The notes under the pieces: model-generated | Database searches by the model: none | Told to the model about the DNA's origin: nothing | What the model saw: the letters and a program-made list of their open reading frames with translations, nothing else | Program-made: the position numbers and the translations under genes | Assembly: GCA_932294295.1 (NCBI GenBank) | Contig: OW028578.1 | Coordinates: forward strand, 38,710,685-38,774,684 | Reading direction: 5' to 3' | From: Alitta virens | Lineage: Eukaryota; Annelida; Polychaeta; Phyllodocida; Nereididae | DNA: 64,000 nucleotides | Shown here: positions 33,702-46,443 of the stretch, piece by piece | Numbering within the stretch: position 1 is the stretch's first letter | How the letters are laid out: each line of letters opens with the position of its first letter

Positions 33702-33743
33702 ATGGCAACCAGCGAAAACCCTAATGATCTTTCTGATCTGGCG
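33702..33743 (+). CDS. Candidate first coding exon of the ECE gene
   Basis: ATG in a good context (TTACCATGG) opens MATSENPNDLSDLA and meets a donor, GCG|GTGAGTT, in phase 0. That would splice in frame to [11 protein letters not shown] at 37646. It is the nearest well-formed upstream first exon (3.9 kb). An X-box-like palindrome, GTTACCATGGCAACC, overlaps the start codon. Its acidic end (DLSDLA) resembles the end of the 30921 candidate (DLSTIE). The donor, frame and phase are visible in the sequence; use by ECE is inferred. Confidence 0.45.
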
Positions 33744-33819
33744 GTGAGTTTTACTAAATATGCATTTTTATTTTGAAGACTATAACTAAAACAAATTCCT
33801 TCAAATTTCTTGCCGGTAT

Positions 33820-33962
33820 CTTCTACCTTATCTTATCTTATCTTGTCTTGTCTTGTCTTGTCTTGTCTTGTCTTGTCTGGTCTTGTCTTGTCTTGTCTTG
33901 TCTTGTCTTGACTTGTCTTAGCTTATCTTATCTTGTCTTGTCTTGTCCTGTTTTGTCTTGCT
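33820..33962. repeat. (TCTTG)n pentanucleotide array
   Basis: About 28 units of CTTGT, with CTTAT at the borders, inside the presumed first intron of ECE. Confidence 0.9.
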
Positions 33963-34194
33963 GAAACATATCACAGGATATATCCAATTGAGTGAGCTGT
34001 CATAAATGAAGTTATGATTAAAATGATCCAAGTGAAAAAGGTTGCCATGACTTTTGATAGAAATAATGCAAAATGGGTAGAATTGTAAAGAATGGTGATT
34101 ATTTCCTATTAATTTGGCAATTTGCTATCTGATATTTCTTTAAACAGTGTAATAATTAGCAATTTAAATAACACTAGAGAATTTATTATAAGTC

Positions 34195-34330
34195 TCATTT
34201 CAATGGCTCAATGCTACTGGGTCTCTAGCTTATATGACCAGCTGTTACACATTTACCCCATGGGTGGGGTCTTTTACTTGCCTCAGCATAGATACTGAGT
34301 AAGAAGGAAAGATCTCAATCAGGATTTTAT
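34195..34330 (-). mobile_element. SINE family B fragment
   Basis: It contains CATTTACCCCATGGGTGGGG, TTTTACTTGCCTCAGCATAG and, at the left, TGCTACTGGGTCT, AGCTTATATGACCAGCTG. These are minus-strand body and tail words with an internal deletion. Confidence 0.7.
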
Positions 34331-34477
34331 AAAATATTGCAATCAGTTTTGAAAATAAATGTAGGCCTATCTATGGTCTTGATATCATAAAAGCTGTAAT
34401 TGTACAGTTGGGTTCAAAAGTGTCAGTAATTTGTTTGGTGCAAATAAACAAAATAAACAAACTAAAAAAACTCAAAA

Positions 34478-34818
34478 TAGATAGATAAATAGGTTGAAAT
34501 AAAGATAGGTAGATAGGCAGATAGATAGATAGATATATGATAGAAAGATAGGTAGATAGATAGATAGGTAGTGGATAGATAGTTAGACGGATATGTAGAT
34601 AGGTAGATATATAGATGGATAGATAGGTAGGTAGATAGATGGATAGGTGGATAGTTCGATAGGTAGATAGATGGATAGATAGGTAGATAGATAGATCGAT
34701 AGGTAGATAGATGGATAGATGATAGATAGATAGACGATAGACGATAGATAGATGGATAGATAGATAGATAGATAGATAGGTAGTTAGATAGAGAGATACA
34801 GAAATAGATAGATAGCTT
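34478..34818. repeat. Imperfect (GATA)n microsatellite
   Basis: About 340 bp of TAGATAGA with GGTAGATA and GGATAGAT variants. Confidence 0.9.
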
Positions 34819-35144
34819 ATCAAAACTATATTTTCACTGTTTCATTTTGCCTTCTATTTGACTAATATTTGCTTGTAAAGAAATCCGAAACTTCTTTGAA
34901 GGTCTTTGCACTACCTGTAAAGTCATAGCAACCTAAAAGAATTAAATGACACCTTAAATGTTGCCATGGTATTGCTATGGCAACAGGACGCCCACTCTTT
35001 ATTTGAGATGAAAGATTGTGTCAAATAGGAAGTCATAGGAAAGGAAAATTATTGCGAGGTAGCCATTTTCGTATAAAAAAAATTTAAATGTATATGTTTC
35101 TATTTATCTATTTATCTATTTTTCTACTTATCTATTTATCCGAT

Positions 35145-35225
35145 CCGTGGTATTGTGGTTAGAGCATTGGGCTGTTTTCTGGGGTCCTAGGTTCAAAGCC
35201 AAGGTTGGGCATTTGGGTGAGGTAA
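35145..35225 (+). mobile_element. Possible tRNA-like SINE head
   Basis: GTATTGTGGTTAGAGCATTG resembles a box A region, and TAGGTTCAAAGCC lies a box B distance later. No acceptor stem pairs, so this is not a tRNA gene. It directly precedes a LINE 3' end. Confidence 0.4.
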
Positions 35226-35245
35226 ATCCTACTGAATATCATATA

Positions 35246-36425
35246 AAATTTTATTGACATGATATTATCATAATTGATACATGGGTCAAACATACAAATA
35301 ACATACAATAATAACATACAATAATACAGTACTTTTACAGTAATAAGAAAATAATACTAAAAGTGTTAAGCTAACAGTCTATATTAAATGTTGTAACTAT
35401 GTATTTTACAGCAAGTTGGTCCCGGTTGTGACTAGTAAAAATACTAATACAAATTTAAAAAAAAAACCAGACAAATATATTCTGCTTGTCCAAGTGGTTT
35501 AACCAATCTGGCTATCCATGTATGGTACATAAATAATAGTATAAATAATAGTAGGCCGAGCCCAGGGGAAGAAAAAAATAAAAATAAAATAAATAAATAA
35601 ATTTATAGGACATGGTTTAGAAATATGCCAAGAGCATTAATTACACCTGCTGTTCAGTTGGGGTTAGAATATTGAAGTCAGAAATATATTTACTCAGTTC
35701 TTTATTTAGCTCTATTCTTGGCACATTATTGGCAATACATTTTAAGAGGCAGTGAAATTCATCTTCTACATCGTTGTTATTAAAATTCTCACAGATTCTT
35801 TCTTCGAGTCGTAACTTAGGGTTTCATGTCTACCTTTTTCTATCTTGAGGTAATGCGAACTAATTCTAAACCTAGCTATGTTACTGTAAGTCTTTTTTGG
35901 GAGGTTGAGGTTTAAGTAGGTTTCAAAACTATAGTTGGTTTTAAAGATCTTATAAGTCCTTAGTTTGGGGTTTACTTCGGAGTCATGTAATGCATTTATG
36001 ATTCTGTTTTGCTCTTTTTTGTACAATTTTAACCTCATCTCATTTACCAATTTTTCTGGATCTTTCGTTGACCAGTCTGTGATTTCAGAGTAGTCAATTA
36101 TGTGTTTTATTTTGCTATAATAATTATCTTGGCCATGTGTGTGTAATATTTCTTGTATCTTTAGGCATTTATTTAGAATGTCATAATCTGGCAATTTTGC
36201 TAGCCTTGCCCAGTAGTTTAATGTACTTATTTGCTGTCTAATAAGAAGAGGGAATCTACCAGTTTCAGCAAATACTCCTATTGTATACAAGAAATGGCAT
36301 TGGAAAAAATATATAAGCAGTATACCTGCATGGTGCATGTATAAAGATTCTATGGACCGGCAAGCTAAACATCCAAAACACGAATGAATATGAAATTTTT
36401 TTGTTGATTTGGTAATCTTCTGTGA
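35246..36425 (-). pseudogene. LINE 3' remnant, sister of the copy in the hAT element
   Basis: Minus-strand coding from about 36420 to a stop at 35643-35641 includes YAETGRFPLL-type sequence (AETGRFPLLIRQQISTLNYW), LRTYKIFKTNYSFETYLNL, IARFRISSHYLKIEKGRHET and, in another frame, ICENFNNN..DVEDEFHCLLKC. At least two frameshifts are present. The 3' UTR ends GTCAATAAAATTTTATATGA (minus). It abuts the CTCCT array at 36430. Confidence 0.75.
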
Positions 36426-36429
36426 TATT

Positions 36430-36551
36430 TTCTCTCCTCTCCTCTCCTCTCCTCTCCTCTCCTCTCCTCTCCTCTCCTCTCCTCTCCTCTCCTCTCCTCT
36501 CCTCTCCTCTCCTCTCCTCTCCTCTCCTCTCCTCTCCTCTCCTCTCCTCTC
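36430..36551. repeat. (CTCCT)n pentanucleotide array, second locus
   Basis: About 24 pure units. They abut the LINE copy on the left. Confidence 0.92.
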
Positions 36552-36921
36552 TGTAGCTTCACCCCGTGCTATTAATCTGTATATGACACATGACAGGGGC
36601 ACAGGAAGTCAGTTCAATACTCATTTCCGGTCGCTGGGGGAATCTTTTGGTCACGTGACCCCTATTGTTAGCGCTTTCCAATTGTTCCCTGACAAGTCCA
36701 CACTGCGCCTTTTAATCAGGAGAGTTCCAATAGGTCGTGTTTTTGTCGCTTCTAGAATTTTCGGAGTCTTTGGTAATTTTGAGATACTCCTGTTTATTTT
36801 CGTGACACGAAAGCTATTTGCAGTGAGAATAAACTTCAAAGATGCTGGATTTATTTGTCAGTTGAGCTGTGAACATTGTAGTGGCAGGACGCTGAATGAA
36901 GTCTTGCTTTTCGGAACGTAC

Positions 36922-36930
36922 ATGGAAAAT
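36922..36930 (+). CDS. Very short candidate alternative first exon (MEN)
   Basis: ACATGGAAAAT|GTGAGC gives three codons ending in phase 0 at a usable donor, 0.7 kb before the ECE exon. It is too short to judge alone and is listed only because phase and position fit. Confidence 0.15.
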
Positions 36931-37645
36931 GTGAGCTTGGTATGGAATCATCAAATTTTGGAACGTTATACTTGACCTAGATGTTGGATGACATTGTCTA
37001 ACAGCGCATGTATTTTAAATTATCAATTTAACTGACCGCAACGCAGGTGTGGTTGGAAATAGAATTCATTACGGATATATACACACATTTGTTGGGAATT
37101 TTGTTCTTTGCACAGTCGAATTTGATGGCTATTTAGTAAAGGTTATTATTAATTACTTTATTAGGATTAAATTTTGCTGTGATCTGCTGTAGATATATTA
37201 TCATCAGAGTGTGTATATCTATAGATGGGACTTATAGATATATGGAAGGTTAATCATCGCATCATTACGTCTGCTGCTGATCTAAAGCTGTGATGGTGCT
37301 CACCAACTGAGCGAGCAGATGTAATGATGAGAATCATGAAATGACAGAATGCTGAGAATGGCAATATTTAATTGTATTTGGCTTATATTGTAATGTATTG
37401 TATGAGAATGGCAATATTATATTGTATTGTTGTTTCAATTGCTATATTTGCTTGCTGAGCACCAGGAATCAATGGCTTTGTTATTTTTATTAGCGAATTT
37501 GTATTATAGAGTGTCTATCACAAATGGAGCTGACTAGCTGTTGTTTCAGCATAAGGCTATAGAGCCTCAACTAATCATCACAACTGTACATCACTTTTTT
37601 GTACTTTTGGAATAAATTAATATATTTTGTTTATTTTTCTTTCAG

Positions 37646-40600
37646 ATGTCCGGCCAGAAATACAAACGGACAAATTTTGATGATGATGACAACACCTCAA
37701 TGGGGGGCACTCCCCCCGGAATTACATACGACCCCGCCATTGCGTTCAAGGTGGGAGCGGGGTTCTGGCAAAAACGAACCAACATGGAACGCCTTCTCCT
37801 TGTCGCTTCTCTGGTATTGGCCATCGTGGTGGTCATTCTTGCCGCCATGGTCGCTTCGCATCAGCATCAAGGTAAGTCGAAAGTTGGAGTTAAGTGCAGT
37901 ATAGCCGACACAAATTTATGATCATATTTGGCGTCTGCAGAAAATGAAATAATGTCACTTTTTTGTGTGGATAAGATACAAGTTCTGGCACAATTAGGTA
38001 ATGTGTGTAGAGTATGGGGGGTAGGGGGTGGGGGTAGCAGGCCCAAGAAAAATAAAAATAAACTTAAAGGGGAACTAAAGGCAATTTGCATGTTAATTTT
38101 AAAAGTTCAGTTAGATGTAGAAAAATACTTTGCAGTGAAAGAAAATGTCTAAAAGTTGATTTTAGTCTTATTTTAAGCTAATTAACTGTGCATTTTGCAA
38201 CCCCTGCCGAAACGCTGGTGGCCGCCATTATTGCACACGGCACCATGACTGGTGACGTCACTTATGTCCTATGCACTGAACACAGCTAGGCTATGAGCAT
38301 GATGAGCTATCCATACCCTGCACAGACTGCAATCCGTTTCATTGTTCATTATATTGCAATTTAATACAAGAACAGATCTATAGAACACATGAAAGGTGTT
38401 AAAGGGGAACTAACACCTTCAGCACTTTACCTCTCAGATGTTAGCTTTGGTCCATTGGAACTCATCTACGCATTTCATAATGTGTATATATGCCCTGGTA
38501 AAGTAATATCCTGCATTTATTAGCTCCGTTTTGTGAACTACGGAGGCCGCCATTTTTGACTTTCCCGGTGTTTTGCACTCACCGGAAATACGTCACTGTT
38601 GTACCTTGGTCTCGGCCAAAAGCAGCCAAGCTTGTCCACTGCTCGCCATTGGTGAGAAATAACCAGTGGCAGTCAGAAGTACTGGCGTTAATTGCACTTC
38701 AGTTTTGCCTTTGTTAATTGCCTTTGTTAACTTAATTGCCATTGAACACTATTAGAATAGATCTATCTATCTATCCATGTATGAGAAGCAATGATTTAGA
38801 TCAACTGGCCAGATATGCATGAGAACTAAATGAATAGGTGCAAATGAGTCATTTTGAGTTTTTTTTTTATCAGAGTAGTGATTAAGTACAGATTTATATA
38901 ACACAATGACATAAGTTGACAGCCTTTGCACTTGTGCATGAACAGTTCTTAACTTCTTAAAATCACTTGTCCATATTTTTATTAAAAAAAAGAAGCACCA
39001 ATTGCTTTAAAATAAGAAGGTGTTAAGCCATTTAAAAATAGTGTATTGGATACAGTTCTCCATCTTTTAATATATTTTTTAGAATTTTCATTATAAACAG
39101 ACTGAAACAATCTAAATTAAATGTAGGAACAAATCCCCGAATCTGAGTTGCAATTATCTCCAGGGTATGCTATACTAGTTTATATTATCAGCTGCTAATT
39201 GTAATTCAGTTTTCCAATGTAAGTGTGATGCTCAACTGGCCCATAAGTACTGTAGACATGGATTTATTGATTTAGAGTACCACTTTTCCAAATGCAATTT
39301 ATACCCATTACCGACATTTGGACGTGCGTTTTTCTTCCCAGCAAAATAAGATATTTTAGGCTAATTTAATACTATCTTATAGTTTGACAAATCAATACCT
39401 TAATTATGGTATCTATGATGATAGCTGTATTATATTAATTATAAGCAATACATTTATTTATTACCATATAGGATTAACGATTATATATATATACATTACA
39501 ACAATTATGGTTGGTAATTAATCATATTGAATTATCTTAAAACACCCATGCTTAGGGAAAAGTGGTATATAATCTTTAAAATACGGATGCAATATACAGG
39601 CTTTGGATAAAATGGAACAGAAAGTCGTTTGCCAAGGAAGCAAATATATAGGCCTATTTAATACTGTTAAAAGACAAATCGCTTAATTGCAATTATGTAT
39701 TTCAAAGAAGTGCCATTTACACATTTATAATGGTGCGCTTTCAATAACGAAACGGATTACAATCAGTCCAGCATTTTAGCCAAGCTGTTCAAACTCAGTT
39801 CTTATAGGACATAAGTGACGTCACTAGCCATGGTGCCATGTGCAATAATGGCGGCCCCCAGCGTTGTGGCGGATGGTGCAAACTTCACTTTTAATTGGCT
39901 CCAAATCATACTAAAATTGGACTTTTAGACACTTCTATTACGGCAATGTGTTTTTTGTCATCTAATTGAACTTTTAAAATTAACATGCAAACTTCCTTTA
40001 GTTCCCCTTTAATTGAACTTTTTGGAATACATCATGATTGTAATGAGCAATTCGCATTTTCTGAATATGTACATTTGCTCCCTTGGCAAATAATCCTGCC
40101 TCCATTATCTGAAGCCTATAGGACACCTTGATATGGTATCCATATTTTGCATTTTATTATATAAACGACTTTTTCCACAAGCATGTGCATTTACAAAGTA
40201 GAAGTTATTAAAGGGATAATTGATATATATGCAAAATTTTCACTATAAGATTAAATGCAGCTTTTATTTGGTATCACTATACAATGTGTATTCAGAAGGC
40301 CCTGGTCTGCTTCAAGTTAGTTTCATAAAATAAGGTTGATTCTAGGTTCACACCTTCACCAATAAAAGTATTTTAACAAGTTAAAAATTGTTCAGTGGAC
40401 AAGTGGATGCAAAGCCCCAATTGACAGTTTCTGTGATTATATGAATTGCCTAAAATTCTTCAATGGCAATTTACTTGACACTTAGTGAAAACTGTGTCTA
40501 TTGACTATTGACAGGCTCCTAACATGCTCAAGTGCAATTAACCTGTTTCTGAACTGTCAGTTCACACCAATGGTCTAGCAATTGGATTGCAATGAGAGTC

Positions 40601-43600
40601 TCTTGCACACTTAGCTGAGACCTAGGACAACAGTGACGTATTTCCGGTGAGTGCAAAACACCAGGGAAAGTCGAAAATGGCGGCCTCCGTAGTTCACAAC
40701 ACGGAGCTAATAAATACAGGATATTACTTTATCAGTGCTTATATACAAGTTATAAATAGCGGGGATTGGTTTCAATGGGCCGAAGCTAACATCTGAGAGG
40801 TGAAGTGCAAAAGGGTTTAGTTCCCCTTTAAGATGGATTTTGTTCTTACTTTGAATATGAAAACCACCGTTCTGTGTTTGTGGCGACATCATACATTGAA
40901 TTCAAGCATTTGACGTCATGTGCTTCGCAATGAGGCTCGCTAAATATGGTCAAAAATCTGGGTCCGCTATACTGCACTTTTTCGGAATGTTGTATTTTTG
41001 CGATGGAGAATTTTTAGCTGAGGAAGTCAGTAAAATTGCTAACCATGCACCCTGCAATATCAGGTAGCCATGCTGTCCGAAATCATGGCTAATTTGATGG
41101 TACTTAATCATTAATATTTATTTCCAAAAGATAGTCAGCCATATATTTGTCATGACTCATAAATAACATCTCAAGTCAAAAAAGTATCTTGTTGATTTTG
41201 CGTAGGAGCCGACTAATTGTTGATGACAATTGCCAAACTTGGGGTGAGCGTGGAGACATTCATATCATCATTATATCTGCTTGACTTCCAATTACAGCAT
41301 TTTCTCTTTCAAAAAATTGCAGTTATATACATTTTAAACACCACAATTAAGAAAAATCCTAATTGCACCAGATATGGTCTTAATCTACTTTTAAGGTTGT
41401 TCCATTGAAGAATTTTTAAAATTATAACCGGAAGATCCCTACCCTTGAAAGTCCTGGGCCTCCTCATGGCAAGGGGGGTAACGCTGTGGGTGAAGACCTC
41501 AAACCCCAGTGGCCAACACAGGGCTCTGTGCAGTGCACACTCCAGTTATGCCTGTCTAGCTATCCCAGATGGAATTACCTTTTTGGTTAACATGTCATTA
41601 AATGCACCCCCATGCTTGAATACTTAAGGTTATGTTAAGCCCATGACCCTTTCCCCTTTAAGAATGGAAATACAACCTCAGACAATTTTAGTAATTGAGA
41701 AATCTAGTCATGGGGGAAGCTGCTCTTTAGTAAGGTCCATTAGCAGGGACGGTGCACACAGGGTGTACCTGAACGTTGGAACAGTCTATTGTTTGACCAG
41801 GGGTGGCTGGTTGGTTAAATGGCCTGAAATAGGGAGATTTTTATGGAGGTTTTGAATCAGGGAGCATATTGAGAACTTCAAAATCCCTTGCAACATTTTA
41901 CCATGCACCAACATTAAGAAAAATCCAAAATGTGAAGGTCTCGATTGTGAGGTATGTGGTCTAAAAATAACATTTTACGGTGTCCGAGTTGGATGTCATT
42001 GATGAAATGATAAAGAAAGCAGCTGGGTGGCCTAAGAGTTAAGGCACCTGCGAATTACACACTGCTGAAGGTCCTATGTTCGACCTTTGGCCCGGGCACT
42101 CTTTATGAGCTACATCTCAGCTGGATGTCGATCGCATGAGACGTTAAATTGGAGGTGCCTTGTACTCGGTGTCTATGCTGAAATGAAAGTGCAGCATGGT
42201 ATGGACGCGGAACCTCATCATTTCATCTTTACATTTGCTTCTGGCAGCTCAGGCCAGTAGCGTTAAGACACAGATAGTTAATGATGATTCACTTATTCCA
42301 AATGATCCAGCTCTGCTGAAGATCCTGGGTTCGATCTCCGGCCGGGGTACTCTTCATGAGCTTCATCTTAGCTGGATGTCGATCGCATGAGATGTTAAAT
42401 TGGAGGTGCCTTGTACTCATTGTCTATGCTGAGGCAAGTAAAAGACCCCATCCATGGGGTAAATAAATATGTAATATGGTGGACACTTTGCCTTATAATT
42501 ACGTCTGTCTTTGACAGCTGATCATAGAAGCTCCTATGAATCAACGAGCAACGCGCAAGCATTAATTTAAATCTAATACAATTTTATGCTGATTTTATGG
42601 GGCTGTTGCATTTTATTCTCTTGTCTTTAAGCTTGAATAAACATGGAGATTTAAATCAAAGTTTAAATCGACAGCTGGAAGACGACCAATGCTTCATATT
42701 TTCTGTTATTCAAAGTTAATTCTTGCAGATTGCTGTTCATTGCTTTTAGTGCTTTGAGGAGCAATTTCAAAATTAAACAACCTTGCCTTGTCTCTTCCTT
42801 TGCTTTTTAGTGAATGTATCCAAAGCGTTGCCATGGCAACGGGTGCAGCTGCTGCTGCCGCTACTGCATCAGTATCTCCATGGTAATGACGAGGAAAGAT
42901 GAGGAGCAAAAAAAGAAAAGGGGAAAAAATGGAAAGACTGATGAGAACCAAAAAGGACAACCCCATAAGGAATGAGATATAAGACCTTCAGTCTGTTTGT
43001 CAGGGATCTTGTTCTATGGACAATAGACAAATGATCTTTAATTAATATCGTTGTTTATGGTTGATATAATATCACCGCCTACTGGGTGGTCTAGTGGTAA
43101 GACGCTCCCCTGCTCCTCTGAAGGACCCGGGTTCAATACCGAGCTCGGGCACCTTTCATGAGCATCATCCCAGCTGGTTCCTTGTACTCTGTGTCTATGC
43201 TGAGACAAGTAGAAGATCCCACCCATGGGGTAAATGAATAACATGGGTGGACTCCTCTCTCTCTAACCTCATAAATCAACCCTCAATAGTGGCAATAACT
43301 TGCCTTAGAGGGCTGCACTTCCCATATCTATCTATCTATATATCAATCTATCTATCTATCACATGATTAGTTTGTGATAATATGCAAAATTTACTTTAAT
43401 AAAAAAAAACACCTGCTCTTAAAACCATTTGTCAACTGTAGTGCAACCCTTTTTTAGATCACCTAAAAAAAAGGATCCCCTCCCAGGGCCTCACTATTAA
43501 AACCACCTCATCACGTCGTTTCCAATTATATTCTTGTTTTATTAACCTCACAATTAGGACCACCTCGCAATTACACCGCTGCCCCAAGGTCAAGGACTTT

Positions 43601-46412
43601 GGTGACTAATTGCATTGCATTGCATTGCATTGCATTGCATTGCATTGTCTTTGCATTTTCTCATTGCTACTGGGTCTGAAGCTTAGTCAGCTAACATGAC
43701 CAGTTTCTGGAAGCAGACGTAATGATGACATGATAAGACATATAGATCACACCGTGTAACACATTTACCCCCATAGGTGGGATATTTTACTTGCCTCAGC
43801 TCAGCATAGTGTATAAAAGTGAGGTAGATTGCATCTCATTGTTACGTATGCCTCAGATGCTGGAAGTTGAATAAACTGCAGAACAGAGATGTGGTGGCTC
43901 AGTGGTTAAGGTGCTCACCTTCAGACCAACATGTTGTGGGTTCATGTGGTGGTGGATTAGGGCTTTACGTCCTGTATTTCTGCACCTGATGGGCTAATTA
44001 GGACAGTAAGGGACCATGGCAATGAGACGAAGGATGAAACAGCCATCCAACATAGGGTCGACCGGGAACTGAACCCAGGACCCAGTGGTTAGAAGCTCAG
44101 CACGCTACCACTGAGCTAGGTCCCTCCCCCCTTGTTGTGGGTTCAAGTGCCCACCATGACGTGGAGGCAGTGAGCAGATCCTCCGTAACTCTTTTGCTCC
44201 ACTCCACCCAGTTGTAAATGGATACTTGGCTGCAGGCAGAGATGGCAATGGAGAGAAAAGTAACAGAGCCTACAGAGGGAGCTACGACTGTAGCAGCTAA
44301 AATGACAATATGATGACGTCACTACAGGGGCGTTGATTTCTCTTGACAGTTGGGGGGGGGATGTAGGCCTACTTTGTCCCATTGTGACATTCCCTCGCTC
44401 GTACAAGTAGTAGCAGTTAATGCGAGGACACTGGTCAAGAGGTTAATTAATGATGGATCACTTATGCCAAACTTATAAACTTGTACTGATATGTGATATC
44501 AAGTGTAAAGCTGTTTAACGAGGCAGAAATGTTCCTGGTTGGGAGATATTGGCCAATCAGAAAGCACCATCATAGGTGTAGATGGTGAAATATGCTAATT
44601 AGCTGCCACTAGAGATGAGAATTGCACATTCCCAGCAAACAGGCAAGAAATTCGCCAAAAATAACCCATATATATGGAAGTTATCACTTAGAATAAGCAG
44701 GAAAGTTTTTTGTGTGTGTAATATTGCCATTTTTTATCCCAAAACAGAAGTGTGGGAAAAGGGTCATTTTCATTTGTGGAGGGGTGGGGGATGATTGCAT
44801 TGATCAACCCCCCCCCCCCCTTTCTCAGAAATGGGAGTTATATATCCCCCACATCCCTGCATTAATACATAATTATTACATGGATGACGTCACAATATAG
44901 ATGACGTCATTAAACAATGCTTATCCGCTACGGTCTCAGTGACCTCTGGTGGTACTTTTCCTCCCTATCGTACAGTGCTTGACCCCAAGAAGCCCCTAAC
45001 AGGCTGCACACTGGGTGTATGCTCCCTAGGGAGATGAGAAAGGCTCAAGTTTGATCAGGCCTGCAAAGGGTGTAATTGAGAAGTCAGCAGAGTACGTCCA
45101 TTATGTAACTGAAGACTCTAAACCCCAAATACATTACCATTTACTAGCAGCATTACAGGAATATTCAACAAATGTTGCATAACTTTCAGTTGGAAAATTA
45201 TGATTCCAAGTTATGTATCAACATGATCAGATAATAATGTTTGAGGCATTACATTAGATTTTATGCATAGATGTGAAGTCGAAATTTTAACAGAACTTTA
45301 ATAGATGCTAGAGGATAATGATGCAAGAGATGAGTTTAATAATTTTAACATGAAAACTACTTTGTGATGCAGTGTAACATCTACAAAGAAACCTCGTATT
45401 ATTACCTCACTAATACAAATACCTCTCGATTGAGACACCAACTTTGATTGCAATTGCAGTGGAACCATAACTACAACTTTAGCTTCGATTGCAATTGCAG
45501 TGCAACCATAACTACAACTTTAGCTTCAGTTGCAATAGCAGTGGAACCATAACTACAACTTTAGCTTAGATTGCAATTGCTGTGGAACCAAAACTACTAC
45601 AATTTTAGCTTCGATTGCAATAGCAGTGGAACCATAACTACAACAACTTTAGCTTCAGTTGCAATAGCAGTGGAACCATAACTACAACTTTAGCTTCGAT
45701 TGCAATAGCAGTGGAACCATAACTACAACAACTTTAGCTTCAGTTGCAATAGCAGTGGAACCATAACTACAACTTTAGCTTCGATTGCAATAGCAGTGGA
45801 ACCATAACTACAACTTTAGCTTCGATTGCAATAGCAGTGGAACCATAACTACAACTTTAGGTTCGATTGCAATAGCAGTGGAACCATAACTACAACTTTA
45901 GGTTCGATTGCAATAGCAGTGGAACCATAACTACAACTTTAGGTTCGATTGCAATAGCAGTGGAACCATAACTACCACCTTAGTTGCAAATCTTACTGAT
46001 CTTGGGTGGTCTAGTGGCAAGACGCTCGCCTGCTCCTCTGAAGGACTCGGGTTCAATGCCGGGCTTGAGCACCTTTCATGAGCATCATACCAGCTGGATG
46101 CCGTTCGGATGAAACATTAAATTGGCGGTCGCTTGTACTCAGTGTCTATGCTGAGGCAAGTAAAATATAAGATCCCATCAATGGGGTAAATGTGTAACAT
46201 GGGTGGACTCGTCCTCTCTCTCTCGCCTCATGAATCAACCCTCGATAGCGGCAGGAACTTGCCTTAGAGGGCCGCACTTCCCTTATCTATCTATATATCT
46301 ATCTCCCTATCTATCTGTCTATCTATCCATCTTTCCATCTATCCATCCATCCACCCACATATCCATCCATCCATCTATCCATCCATCCATCCATCCATCC
46401 ATCCATCCATCC

Positions 46413-46443
<31 letters not shown>

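Larger units (their letters stand above)
37893..40979. mobile_element. MITE family 1 termini enclosing two other foldback elements
   Basis: The left end GTGCAGTATAGCCGACACAA and the right end GGGTCCGCTATACTGCAC are inverted family 1 termini 3.1 kb apart. TTGAATTCAAGCATTTGACGT near 40900 is the internal signature of the family. Most of the interior is other foldback sequence. It lies in ECE intron 1. Confidence 0.75.

Noticed and set aside
36409..36975. 188 aa plus-strand frame after the CTCCT array
   Set aside because: The first third is the repeat and the rest has no recognisable motif. Only its last part overlaps the tiny MEN first-exon candidate, kept at low confidence.
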